Counted from the first letter of the stretch, positions 1 through 7,414 are shown. The stretch is 13,068 bases of DNA from JBOGFC01 sp050742155 (GCA_050742155.1 JBOGFC010000227.1:1-13068); one strand, 5' to 3'. Numbers and translations: made by a program. The notes: generated by a model not told the origin, from the sequence alone.

Positions 1-734
1 GACTTCCCGATCCCGGCCTCTCCGAGCAGAGCTACGACTTCGCCCTCTCCGGCCTGCACCTGGGCGAGAAAGCCGCGGAGCGTCGCCAGCTCGTCGGTCC
101 GTCCGATCAGCTGAGTCGGCCTCTCGAGCCGTCGGCGTGACTCGCTCGCCCGAGCCAGGAGTTGGCGGGCCGCCACCGGTTGCGATACCCCTTTGAGTCG
201 GAGTGAACGGGGCGGCGAGAACGCGAAATGGCCCCGACTCAGACGCCACGTCGCCTCCCCCACCAGCGTACCGGCGGGCGGGGCGGCCGCGCTCAGACGG
301 GCGGCGATGTTGACCGCCTCGCCCGTTATCCCATACTCACGTCGCTGTACGGCGCCCATCTCGGCGGCCAGCACGCGGCCGGTGTTGATCCCGATCCTGA
401 ACCTGATCGGTCGTCCTCCGGCGCTGCGCCGCTCTCGGTCCAGCTCAGCTACCTCGGCATGAATTTCCAGGGCGGTATGGCAGGCCCGTGCCGGGTCATC
501 CTCGTGGGCCACGGGGGCGCCGAAACGGAGCACGATCTCGTCGCCTCCGTATCCTTCGACGGAGGCCTCGTAGCGCTCCAGGACCCTGCTGACCCGAGCC
601 CAAATCTGCTCCAGCAAGGCCCCAGTCCGCTCTGGGCCCAGCTCCTCGGAGAGCGAGGTGTACGAGACCACGTCGGCGACGAGAACAGTGACGAGTCGGA
701 GTTCCGAAGAGCCCGCGCCCGAAGCTATGACCAC
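1..734 (-). CDS. Class III adenylate/guanylate cyclase-AAA ATPase signalling protein (partial, C-terminus outside window)
   Basis: The reverse strand is open from a GTG at 734 to the window edge (244 codons seen); an in-frame TAG at 744-746 blocks any longer start. Residues about 12-170 form a class III nucleotidyl cyclase domain: first metal Asp D21 (VADVVSYTS), second Asp D65 (GYGGDEIVLRFGAP), and the transition-state pair N142 and R146 (AVNIAARL). A linker leads to an ATPase domain beginning near 'LIGRTDELATLRGFL', and a Walker A motif (GEAGIGKS) ends at the window edge. This architecture is known in large actinobacterial signalling ATPases with a C-terminal regulatory region, usually about 1000 residues long, so most of the protein is missing here. 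The usual adenine-selecting Lys (position -4 from D65) is G61, so the substrate and even the activity are uncertain. The only purine-rich stretch abuts the GTG, and a -10-like box 6 bp upstream suggests a leaderless start. Confidence 0.88.
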   Translation of the reverse strand, partial: MVIASGAGSSELRLVTVLVADVVSYTSLSEELGPERTGALLEQIWARVSRVLERYEASVEGYGGDEIVLRFGAPVAHEDDPARACHTALEIHAEVAELDRERRSAGGRPIRFRIGINTGRVLAAEMGAVQRREYGITGEAVNIAARLSAAAPPAGTLVGEATWRLSRGHFAFSPPRSLRLKGVSQPVAARQLLARASESRRRLERPTQLIGRTDELATLRGFLAQVQAGEGEVVALLGEAGIGK

Positions 735-740
735 CTCCCG

Positions 741-746
741 ACCCTA
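741..746 (-). promoter_or_regulatory. Putative -10 box (TAGGGT), leaderless cyclase transcript
   Basis: On the minus strand TAGGGT fits the actinobacterial TANNNT -10 pattern and lies exactly 6 bp before the GTG at 734, which would place transcription start on the start codon. No clear -35 box is visible. Confidence 0.4.
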
Positions 747-816
747 TTACCCGAGGATACCGGCGCCGCTGCTGGCGGGATGAAAAGTCCAGGGCTGGAG
801 CCAAGCGAGCTTAGGA

Positions 817-1308
817 TCAGAAGTGGAAGCGGGTCGCGTCCTGTGGGAAGGCCCGCCAGGCCCAGCCCCGTGCGGGCTGGAACCGATAGAGACCCCCCTC
901 GTCCCATGCACCTGGTTCCGGGGCGTAGCCCTCCTCCCGATACTTGTCGGTGTAGGAGGCCGAGAGACGGGCAGCCAGTTGCGGATCGGGAGATGCGACC
1001 GGTTCCACCCGGCCCTCCAGGATGACTACCTCCGTGCCGCTCTCGAGGTGCACGGATGCCCACGGACACTCCGCCAAGTTGCGGAGGTGGCGAGTGTGAG
1101 CTCCGCCGTCGAAGAAGAGGTGATCGTCCAACCACACGCCCCAGAGTGGCACGCTGTGCGGCCGCCCGTTGGGCCGGGTGGTGGCCATCCAATAGATCAG
1201 CGAGAGCTCCAAACGTTTCCGGGCCCACTCCCAGGAGACGAGCCCCTCGTGGCTCTCCGGGACCCCGTACTCGGGGATCTCTGGACGGTCCGCAGTTGGT
1301 TGGGACAT
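817..1308 (-). CDS. Pyridoxamine 5'-phosphate oxidase-like split-barrel flavoprotein (possibly F420H2-dependent)
   Basis: This is a 163-residue protein starting at ATG 1308, with a weak purine-rich GAGAG upstream, and ending in TGA. It has the split beta-barrel layout of the pyridoxamine-phosphate oxidase / F420H2-dependent reductase family. An N-terminal helix is followed by a strand 'MATTRPNGRPHSVPLWGVW', then 'HLFFDGGAHTRHLRNL' and 'WASVHLESGTEVVILEGRVE', and the C-terminal 'FPQDATRFHF' common to actinobacterial members. The length is typical of the short family. Such proteins bind FMN or deazaflavin F420 and reduce small substrates in the cytoplasm; sequence alone does not decide cofactor or substrate. 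It lies 35 bp downstream of the DUF2652 gene on the same strand and 82 bp upstream of the cyclase-AAA gene, so it may be co-transcribed with the former. Confidence 0.85.
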   Translation of the reverse strand: MSQPTADRPEIPEYGVPESHEGLVSWEWARKRLELSLIYWMATTRPNGRPHSVPLWGVWLDDHLFFDGGAHTRHLRNLAECPWASVHLESGTEVVILEGRVEPVASPDPQLAARLSASYTDKYREEGYAPEPGAWDEGGLYRFQPARGWAWRAFPQDATRFHF

Positions 1309-1343
1309 GTGCTCTCTCAGTGACGCTGTGGCGCGATCGGGCG

Positions 1344-2021
1344 CTATCCGAGGGGCCCCATCGTCGGGGCAGGCCTTGTCGCTTCCCCATTCAGCCCGAT
1401 GACGATGCCGGTGACCGAGCCCACATCGGCGTACTGCTCCTCATGCAGAACGCCGATCTCTGGTGTCAGCTTGAGTCGGCCGGCCGCCGCCTCGGTCACC
1501 AATAGGTAGCCGCGGCGTCCGGTCCTCTCGGTGACGGAGTTCTTGAGCAGTCGATGGGCGACGTTGACCGCCGGGCCCAGCAGCCTCTCGCGCCCGGCGA
1601 TCCTTTGGACGACGAGCGTGCCCTGATGAACCACGAACTTGAGTTCCAACGAAGGGAAAATCATGCACGCCTGGCAGTCGTGCTTCTGAAGGATCTCGGC
1701 CCTCTCGACCCGCTCCCTGAAGGCCCCGTATGCCGACCGAACCAGGTGCAGGAGCGTCGCTGCCTCGCCCGCCAGCCGGTCGCCCAGCGAATAGGCGAAC
1801 ACCGCGTCCCCCTCGATCTCGGCGAGCAGGAAGGTTGGGGCGATCTTCTCCACCACCACGTCAAGCAAGCTGCTCATCAGCGGGTAGGCGGGCGGCACCT
1901 CGCTGCCGGCACCGGTCATCTCGGGATGCGACGCCGTGACCAGCTCGAGAAACCTGGTGTAGCCGGAGATGTCCGCCAGCAGCAGGAAACCGGTGTCGAC
2001 CTGCGGACTCGCGCTCGTCAC
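1344..2021 (-). CDS. DUF2652 family protein (class III nucleotidyl cyclase fold)
   Basis: This protein of about 225 residues matches the DUF2652 pattern. It has N-terminal 'TGFLLLADISGYTRFLE', a middle 'AEIEGDAVFAY', a C-x2-C segment 'HDCQACMIFPSLELKF' (C116, C119), 'FVVHQGTLVVQRIAGRE' and 'AVNVAHRLLKN'. DUF2652 is related to class III cyclases, and here both candidate metal aspartates (D17, D72) and the N153/R157 pair are kept. The residue four before D72 is Glu (E68), where adenylate cyclases carry Lys and animal guanylate cyclases carry Glu. I chose GTG 2021 because AAAGGA lies 6 bp upstream and the family begins just after; GTG 2024 and a TTG at 2096 are alternatives. No DUF2652 reaction is established to my knowledge. 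It sits between a lipoprotein gene and a flavoprotein gene. Confidence 0.83.
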   Translation of the reverse strand: MTSASPQVDTGFLLLADISGYTRFLELVTASHPEMTGAGSEVPPAYPLMSSLLDVVVEKIAPTFLLAEIEGDAVFAYSLGDRLAGEAATLLHLVRSAYGAFRERVERAEILQKHDCQACMIFPSLELKFVVHQGTLVVQRIAGRERLLGPAVNVAHRLLKNSVTERTGRRGYLLVTEAAAGRLKLTPEIGVLHEEQYADVGSVTGIVIGLNGEATRPAPTMGPLG

Positions 2022-2103
2022 CACCGGTCCTTTCGGACCCTCAACCCGACCGCGACTGCCAGCCACAGGGCGCTCAGCGTAGCCTGGGGCGACCAAGCAC
2101 CCT

Positions 2104-2454
2104 CTACCTGTCCTTCCAGGCCAGATACCGGGGATCGGCCGTGATCTGTCCGCAGGCCGCCGCCGATCGGAGAAGCACCTGGAAGGCGGCCCGCTCGTCG
2201 CCGGCCAGACTGCTCCAGCCGGGCGTGGAGGCGGTCACCGCGATCCCCAGTTCGTAGTCCTCCGGGCAGTGGCCTCGAGGCGCCGGGATCCGCCCGGCTC
2301 CCTCCCCCACAACCGCCGCCTGCTCCACCGCTTGGAGGCCCTGCTCGGCCCGCCCGGCCGCTTCCGAGCCGGCCATCCCCCCCGCCAACAATGCATCCAA
2401 GCTGCACCCCGCCAGGGAAAGCACCATCACCACCGAAACCAAGAGCAGACGCAC
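2104..2454 (-). CDS. Small predicted lipoprotein, function unknown
   Basis: A GTG at 2454 opens a 116-residue protein whose first residues are a classic short lipoprotein signal. Two basic residues fail to appear before a hydrophobic core (only R2), but 'LLLVSVVMVLSLAGC' ends in a good lipobox (LAGC) with acceptor Cys at residue 17. The mature part is Ala/Gly-rich, then has two further cysteines ('GHCPEDY', 'AACGQI') that could form a disulphide outside the membrane. The frame stays open upstream to 2514, but that would overlap the preceding gene and bury the signal, so the GTG is preferred even though its ribosome site is weak. The start is 23 bp after the stop of the upstream gene on the same strand, implying one transcript. 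I recognise no family for the mature domain. Confidence 0.68.
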   Translation of the reverse strand: MRLLLVSVVMVLSLAGCSLDALLAGGMAGSEAAGRAEQGLQAVEQAAVVGEGAGRIPAPRGHCPEDYELGIAVTASTPGWSSLAGDERAAFQVLLRSAAACGQITADPRYLAWKDR

Positions 2455-2477
2455 GGCTCGTTTGTCGGCCGATCTGG

Positions 2478-3326
2478 TCAGTTGCTGTAGGTGACCGCCT
2501 GGGCAGGGGCCCAACGGGAGGCCGCCATGGAGTAGTGCTCGGTGGCATCCTGGAAGTCACCCCGCTCGAGGGCCTCCAGGCTGGCCCAGACCTCGGCCGC
2601 CGACTCGTCGACGGCCAGGTCGCCCGAGCTGAACAGCCCGGCCACACTGCCGTAATCGAGCTCCACCATGGCGTCGGGCGGGAACTCGATCAGCCACTCG
2701 GCCAGGTCCTCCACCTGCTCGACGATCTCATCCTCGAAGCCGGCCTCGGCGAGAACGTCGACGGCATGGCTGAGCCGGTCGGAGGCCCGGTGCCGGGCGG
2801 TCCGGTAGCGGATCGTGGTGCCCTTGGACAGCTCCCGCACCTCCCGCTCGTCGGGGGAGAAGGCCGCGAACCACCGAAGCGGCACATGCCAGGGGGAAGT
2901 GAGGATATGAGAGCGAGCCCGGGGCTGGCGGCGTTGCAGCCGATGCAGCTCGGAGGCGGCCCTCCGCACCGTCAGCTCCGGCACCAGCCGGCTCGAGGGG
3001 AAGGCGTTGTGGAAGGCGAGCAGTCCTTCCAGCACTCGCAGCCGGGGATGGCGAGGACAGACGAAGCGGCGCCCGGACCACTCGGTGAGCAGGGCGTCGT
3101 CGGCGAGCGGTTCGGAGAGCAGGCCATAGGCACTGGCCGTGATGACCGGCCCGGCCGAGCGATGGTCGAGAGCAGGCCGCCCCTCCCAGCGACGCCCCTC
3201 CTCGGAGCGCAGCCCATCCATGGGCAGGTAAACCCTCAGGTACGCAGCCCCCGTCATGACCTCATCGTACCGGAGGATGTATCGCTCGGCAGCCCTCGGT
3301 TCCCTCGGAAACCAAACCGGGGCCAT
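2478..3326 (-). CDS. Conserved hypothetical protein, soluble, 282 residues
   Basis: This open frame has convincing protein character (Arg/Glu/Asp-rich, no low-complexity bias), including 'GAAYLRVYLPMDGL', 'HPRLRVLEGLLAFHNAFP' and 'TSPWHVPLRWFAAFSPDERE', and an acidic helical C-terminal half around 'EVWASLEALERGDFQDATEHY'. No signal peptide or membrane segment is seen. It looks like an actinobacterial protein of unknown function, and I cannot assign a family with certainty. Two starts are possible: ATG 3326, with a -10-like CATCCT 5 bp upstream (leaderless), or ATG 3258 at 'MTGAAYLRVYLP', with GAGG very close upstream. The conserved-looking part begins near the second. It is first in a run followed by the lipoprotein gene and DUF2652 gene, and is divergent from the leucine dehydrogenase gene. 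Confidence 0.7.
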   Translation of the reverse strand: MAPVWFPREPRAAERYILRYDEVMTGAAYLRVYLPMDGLRSEEGRRWEGRPALDHRSAGPVITASAYGLLSEPLADDALLTEWSGRRFVCPRHPRLRVLEGLLAFHNAFPSSRLVPELTVRRAASELHRLQRRQPRARSHILTSPWHVPLRWFAAFSPDEREVRELSKGTTIRYRTARHRASDRLSHAVDVLAEAGFEDEIVEQVEDLAEWLIEFPPDAMVELDYGSVAGLFSSGDLAVDESAAEVWASLEALERGDFQDATEHYSMAASRWAPAQAVTYSN

Positions 3327-3367
3327 GGGGTAGGATGGCTGGCAGGCTTGACAAGGAGGCTCCAGGT
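3327..3367. promoter_or_regulatory. Compact divergent promoter region with strong Shine-Dalgarno for the dehydrogenase
   Basis: On the plus strand TAGGAT (3331-3336) fits a -10 box, giving a start near 3343 and a leader of about 25 nt. AAGGAGG (3353-3359), 8 nt before ATG 3368, is a near-perfect ribosome site and decides that start over the in-frame ATG at 3335. On the minus strand nearly the same bases read CATCCT (3337-3332), 5 bp before ATG 3326. The -10 boxes of the two directions would therefore overlap. The TTGACA at 3348-3353 adjoins the ribosome site and is not placed to serve as the -35 for this gene. Confidence 0.4.
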
Positions 3368-4450
3368 ATGGGGGTGTTTGCCTCGATAGCCGGCGACGGT
3401 CACGAAGAGATCGTCCACGGCTTTGATCCTGTATCAGGCCTCAAGACGATCATCGCCATACACTCGACGACTCTGGGTCCCGCCCTCGGCGGGACCCGTT
3501 TCTTTCCGTACCAGTCCGAGGACCAAGCCCTCACCGACGTGGTGCGCCTCTCCAAGGCGATGACCCTCAAGGCGGCCGCCGCCGGACTCGACCTGGGCGG
3601 GGGTAAGGCGGTGATCATCGGCGACCCCCGCACCTCGAAGTCCGAGCGACTCTGGCGGGCCTACGGTCGGGTGATCGACTCCCTGCAAGGCCGGTACATC
3701 ACCGCCGAGGACGTCGGCACCGACCACCACGACATGGAGCTGATTCGCCGGGAGACCCGCTGGGTGACCGGCGTCCCCAAGGCGGAGGGCGGCTCCGGCG
3801 ATCCCTCCCCGGCGACCGCCCGCGGGCTGCTGGCCGCTCTCCGGGCGGTCTCCCAGCACCTGTGGCGAACCAGGGATCTCACCGGCCGCAAGGTGGCCGT
3901 CCAAGGCGTCGGCAAGGTGGGCTCCCACTTCGTCGAGGACCTCATCGCGGCCGGGTGCGAGGTGGTGGTGGCCGACGTCACGGAGGCCAATGTGGAGCGG
4001 CTGGTGGCCCAGTTCGGCGTCAAGACCGCGGAGCCCGACCAGATCCTCTTCGTGGAGTGCGACGTGGTGGCCCCCTGTGCCCTCGGGGCGGCCCTCAACT
4101 CAGAGACCATCCCCCGCCTTCAGTGTCAGGTGATCCTGGGGTCGGCCAACAACCAACTGGCCGAGGAGGGGGACTCCAAGCTGCTGGCCGACCAGGGAAT
4201 CCTCTACGCCCCCGACTTCGTGGTCAACGCCGGCGGCCTGATCAACGTGGCCGAGGAGCTGCGGGGCTACTCGTCGAAGCGCGCCGCCCGCCGCATCGAC
4301 AAGATCTACGACGGCACCCTCCGTCTCTTGAGCGAGGCGCTGGAACGGGGGATCACCCCTCAGCAGGCGGCGGTGGAGCTGGCCCAGGAGCGCATCCAGC
4401 AGATCGGCAACCTGCGCCTCTTTCGCCGCAACGGGGATGACCGCAACTGA
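3368..4450 (+). CDS. Leucine/valine dehydrogenase (Glu/Leu/Phe/Val dehydrogenase family)
   Basis: This enzyme catalyses NAD-dependent oxidative deamination of branched-chain amino acids to 2-oxoacids plus ammonia in the cytoplasm. The 360-residue product matches the length of leucine dehydrogenase. With the ATG at 3368 the substrate lysine and catalytic lysine fall at K68 and K80 ('MTLKAAAAGLDLGGGKAVII'), the same numbers as in Bacillus leucine dehydrogenase, which supports this start; so does AAGGAGG 8 nt upstream. 'RYITAEDVGT' supplies the conserved acidic residue. The C-terminal Rossmann domain carries GVGKVG, followed by an acidic strand end (VVVADV) that favours NAD over NADP. 'APCALGAALN', 'ANNQL' and 'YAPDFVVNAGGLINVAEE' are further family motifs. 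The next gene encodes the enzyme that uses the 2-oxoacid product, so a catabolic role is likely. Leucine versus valine preference cannot be told. Confidence 0.95.
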   Translation: MGVFASIAGDGHEEIVHGFDPVSGLKTIIAIHSTTLGPALGGTRFFPYQSEDQALTDVVRLSKAMTLKAAAAGLDLGGGKAVIIGDPRTSKSERLWRAYGRVIDSLQGRYITAEDVGTDHHDMELIRRETRWVTGVPKAEGGSGDPSPATARGLLAALRAVSQHLWRTRDLTGRKVAVQGVGKVGSHFVEDLIAAGCEVVVADVTEANVERLVAQFGVKTAEPDQILFVECDVVAPCALGAALNSETIPRLQCQVILGSANNQLAEEGDSKLLADQGILYAPDFVVNAGGLINVAEELRGYSSKRAARRIDKIYDGTLRLLSEALERGITPQQAAVELAQERIQQIGNLRLFRRNGDDRN

Positions 4451-4460
4451 CGGGAGGGGG

Positions 4461-6491
4461 ATGGTCACCCAACTGCAACTGAAGGGCGACCACACCGAGC
4501 TGGGGCTCACCGACGACCAGGTGCTGGCCATCTACCGGACCATGCTCCAGGCCCGGCGACTGGACGACCGCATGTGGGCCCTCAACCGCCAGGGAAGGGC
4601 GCCCTTCGTGGTGTCGTCCTCAGGACACGAGGCGGTGCAGGTGGCCAGCGCCTTCGCCATGGACCGCTCGGTCGACTGGGCGCTGCCCTACTACCGCGAT
4701 CTCGGCTTGGTGCTGGCTTGGGGGATGACCCCCCGCGACATCCTGCTCGGGGTCTTCTCCCGCCATGAGGACCCCTCCAGCGGCGGCCACCAGATGCCCA
4801 ACCACTGGTCCTCACCCGAGCACCGGATCTTCACCCACTCCTCGCCCATCGCCACCCAGTTCCCGCACGCTGCCGGGATCGCCTACGCCCTCCGGCAGCA
4901 GGGCAAGCCGGGCGTGGTGCTGGTGTCGGGAGGGGAAGCCTCCACCTCGGAGGGAGACTGGCACGAGGCCATGAACTTCGCCGCCATTCACCGGCTGCCG
5001 GTCATCTTCCTGATCGAGAACAACCACTACGCCATCTCGGTGCCCACCTCCGAGCAGGTGGCCGGCCAGATCGCCGACCGGGGCCAGGGGTACGGCATCG
5101 AGGGGGTGCTGCTCGACGGCAACGACGCCCTCACCGTCTATGCGGCCACCAGAGAGGCCGCCGAACGAGCCCGGGCGGGCGAGGGGCCCACCCTCATCGA
5201 GGCCATCACCTACCGCTATTACGCCCACACCTCGGACGACGACGACCGCCTCTACCGCAGCCGGGAGGAAGTGGAGAGCTGGCGCAAGCGGGACCCGCTG
5301 GGCATCCTGCGCGGGTACCTGGTGGAAGGGCGTCTCCTCACCGAGGAAGCCGAGGCCCAGATGGAGGAGGAGGTCACCTCCGAGCTGGCCCGGGCAGTGG
5401 AGGAGGCCGATTCGGCTCCAGAGCCCACCGATCCCCTGGCTCACGTCTACGCCAACCCCATCCAGCCGGGGCAGGCGGTCACCGAGGTTGAGGAGGAGCC
5501 GGAGGGTGAGGCCATCAACATCATCACAGCCATCAATCGGGCCCTCCACGAGGTGATGGAGGCCTTCCCGCGTGCCCTGGTGTTCGGGGAGGATGTGGCC
5601 GATCCCAAGGGTGGGGTCTTCAAGGCAACCCAGGGGCTCACGGACACCTTCGGCCGGGACCGCTGCTTCAACGCCCCGCTGGCCGAGTCACTCATCGCCG
5701 GGCTGGCGGTCGGTATGGCGGCGGCCGGGGCCGTCCCGCTCCCGGAGATGCAGTTCGCCGATTTCAGCCACCCGGCCTTCGACCAGATCGTCAGCGAGGC
5801 GGCCCGGATCCACTACCGATCGGGCGGGCAGTGGACCTGCTCGATCGTGATCCGGGCTCCCTACGGAGGAGGGATCCACGGCGCCCTCTATCACAGCCAG
5901 TCGATCGAGGCCTTCTACGCCCACGTGCCCGGGCTCAAGGTGGTGATCCCCTCCACCCCGGCCGACGTGAAGGGCCTGCTGTGGAGCGCGGTCGAGGATC
6001 CCGACCCGGTCATCTTCCTCGAGCCCAAGAAGCTCTACCGTCTGGCCAAGGGCCCCTACCCGGAGGGGGAGCACCGGGTCCCACTGGGACGGGCCACCCT
6101 CCGGCGGGCCGGCGAGGACCTCACCGTCATCGCCTACGGCACCATGGCCTTCTACGCCCTACAGGCGGCGGCGAAGCTGGAGTCCGAAGGGATCTCGGCC
6201 GAGGTGATCGATCTCCGCTCCATCAAGCCGCTCGACTGGCCGACCATCGAGGCCTCTCTGGAGAAGACCTCCCGGGCCCTGGTCGTCTACGAGGACAACG
6301 AGTACGGGGGGTTCGGGGCCGAGGTGGCCGCCCAGATCGCCGACAAGTCCTTCGAGTGGCTGGACGCGCCGGTGCGCCGCTACGCCACCCCCGACGTTCC
6401 GTGCTTTCCGTTCTCCAGCAAGCTCGAGGCGATGGTGATGCCGGACGTGGACGGGATGGTCGCCCGGGCCAGGGAGCTGGCGGAGTACTGA
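4461..6491 (+). CDS. Branched-chain 2-oxoacid dehydrogenase E1, alpha and beta subunits fused
   Basis: This thiamine-diphosphate enzyme decarboxylates branched 2-oxoacids and passes the acyl group to lipoyl-E2. Residues about 1-330 are E1 alpha ('MLQARRLDDRM', 'GHEAVQVASAFAMD', 'MPNHWSS', and N187-N188 of the cofactor motif). Residues about 353-676 are E1 beta ('VFGEDVADPKGGVFKAT', catalytic-type E409 in 'NAPLAES', 'ALYHSQSIEAF' with H478). An acidic linker joins them. The loop 'AHTSDDDDRLYRS' resembles the TSDD loop of branched-chain rather than pyruvate E1. The usual GDG half of the cofactor motif reads GGE (157-159). I chose ATG 4461 because GGGAGGGGG precedes it; ATG 4437 would add eight residues and overlap the upstream gene by 14 bp. 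Fused E1 proteins are known in several bacteria. No E2 or E3 gene is present here. Confidence 0.93.
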   Translation: MVTQLQLKGDHTELGLTDDQVLAIYRTMLQARRLDDRMWALNRQGRAPFVVSSSGHEAVQVASAFAMDRSVDWALPYYRDLGLVLAWGMTPRDILLGVFSRHEDPSSGGHQMPNHWSSPEHRIFTHSSPIATQFPHAAGIAYALRQQGKPGVVLVSGGEASTSEGDWHEAMNFAAIHRLPVIFLIENNHYAISVPTSEQVAGQIADRGQGYGIEGVLLDGNDALTVYAATREAAERARAGEGPTLIEAITYRYYAHTSDDDDRLYRSREEVESWRKRDPLGILRGYLVEGRLLTEEAEAQMEEEVTSELARAVEEADSAPEPTDPLAHVYANPIQPGQAVTEVEEEPEGEAINIITAINRALHEVMEAFPRALVFGEDVADPKGGVFKATQGLTDTFGRDRCFNAPLAESLIAGLAVGMAAAGAVPLPEMQFADFSHPAFDQIVSEAARIHYRSGGQWTCSIVIRAPYGGGIHGALYHSQSIEAFYAHVPGLKVVIPSTPADVKGLLWSAVEDPDPVIFLEPKKLYRLAKGPYPEGEHRVPLGRATLRRAGEDLTVIAYGTMAFYALQAAAKLESEGISAEVIDLRSIKPLDWPTIEASLEKTSRALVVYEDNEYGGFGAEVAAQIADKSFEWLDAPVRRYATPDVPCFPFSSKLEAMVMPDVDGMVARARELAEY

Positions 6492-7363
6492 ACCCCCTTC
6501 CCATCCGTCCCGCCCGAGCGGACGACAAGCCTGCCATCGCCGCCTTCACGGAGAACACCTTCGCGTGGGGGGACTACGTGGTGCGGGTGCTCGACGAGTG
6601 GCTGGCCCATCCGGACGGAATCGTGCTGGTGGCCACCGGACCCGCCGATCAGCCGATCGCCTTGGCCCGGACGGTCCTCCTCTCGGCCCAAGAAGCCTGG
6701 GCACAGGGGGCCCGGGTCCACCCGGAGTTCCGGCGCCGGGGGATCGGCAAGCGGCTCAACGACGCTCTCTGCGACTGGGCCGCCCGCCAGGGGGCGCAGG
6801 TCATGCGCCTGGCGGTGGAGGACTGGAACGAGCCGGCCCGTGGCCAGGTGGGCCAACTGGGCTACCGGCCCGTGTCCGATTGGGTGATGGCCGAACGGGA
6901 GCTCGGTCAGGCGACTTCTGATCCGAGGGGGGACGGGGGACAGCGAATCTCCCCACCCGAGCAAGTTGAGCCGGCTCCTTCCTCCGAGGCCGAGCCGGCC
7001 TACCTGGCATGGGTGCGAAGCGAGGCGGCTCGGGACGCCCGAGAGCTCTTCCCGGTCGGCTGGTCGTGGCGGCGGCTCACCAAAGACGACCTGGAGGCCG
7101 CCGCCCGCGCCGGGTCGTTCTGGGAAGGGAGGCCGGGCTGGGCGATCGCGGGTCGGGAGGAAGACACCTTCCGGGCTTCCTGGATGGCCACTACCTCCGA
7201 AGACGGTCCCGCCATGGTCCGGGCCATCGTGCAGCGCGCCACCCTCTCCGGCGCCGACCGGCTCGAGGTGATGGCCCCGGCGGTGGGATGGCTGACCGAC
7301 TCCCTCCGAGGAGCCGGGCTGGAGCTGCATCCGCTCACCGTCTACGCCAAGGCGCTCCTCTAA
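6488..7363 (+). CDS. Tandem GNAT-family N-acyltransferase, probable CTG start
   Basis: About 291 residues hold two GNAT units. The first (residues about 5-135) begins 'IRPARADDKPAIAAFTENTF' and has a clear acyl-CoA pyrophosphate loop 'RRRGIGKRL' near residues 80-88, followed by 'VEDWNEPARGQVGQLGYR'. A Pro/Glu-rich linker (about 140-170) precedes a second unit ending 'LTDSLRGAGLELHPLTVYAKALL', whose loop is degenerate; this half may be structural. Between the upstream stop and beta-strand 1 there is no ATG, GTG or TTG in frame. The plausible start is CTG 6488, overlapping the E1 stop as CTGA, with GGCGGAG two bases upstream. Internal GTGs near 6580 would delete the first strand and helix. Coupling to E1 suggests co-expression with branched-chain catabolism. 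The substrate is unknown. Confidence 0.8.
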   Translation: MNPLPIRPARADDKPAIAAFTENTFAWGDYVVRVLDEWLAHPDGIVLVATGPADQPIALARTVLLSAQEAWAQGARVHPEFRRRGIGKRLNDALCDWAARQGAQVMRLAVEDWNEPARGQVGQLGYRPVSDWVMAERELGQATSDPRGDGGQRISPPEQVEPAPSSEAEPAYLAWVRSEAARDARELFPVGWSWRRLTKDDLEAAARAGSFWEGRPGWAIAGREEDTFRASWMATTSEDGPAMVRAIVQRATLSGADRLEVMAPAVGWLTDSLRGAGLELHPLTVYAKALL

Positions 7364-7414
7364 CCGGAAGGTCTTGGTCGCGAGTTCAGGCCCCTGAGCA
7401 ACCCGGGGTTCCTG

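Noticed and set aside
1358..1371. GCCCC-GGGGC hairpin near the 3' end of the DUF2652 gene as a terminator
   Set aside because: It lies inside the coding sequence before the stop, and the next gene follows after 35 bp, so co-transcription is more likely.
3348..3353. TTGACA as the -35 box of the leucine dehydrogenase promoter
   Set aside because: It adjoins the Shine-Dalgarno and leaves no room for a -10 box before the start codon; probably chance.
2391..3389. A 332-residue plus-strand open frame opposite the hypothetical protein and lipoprotein genes
   Set aside because: It shows Gly/Pro/Arg shadow composition, while the minus strand gives a good lipobox and balanced protein sequence.
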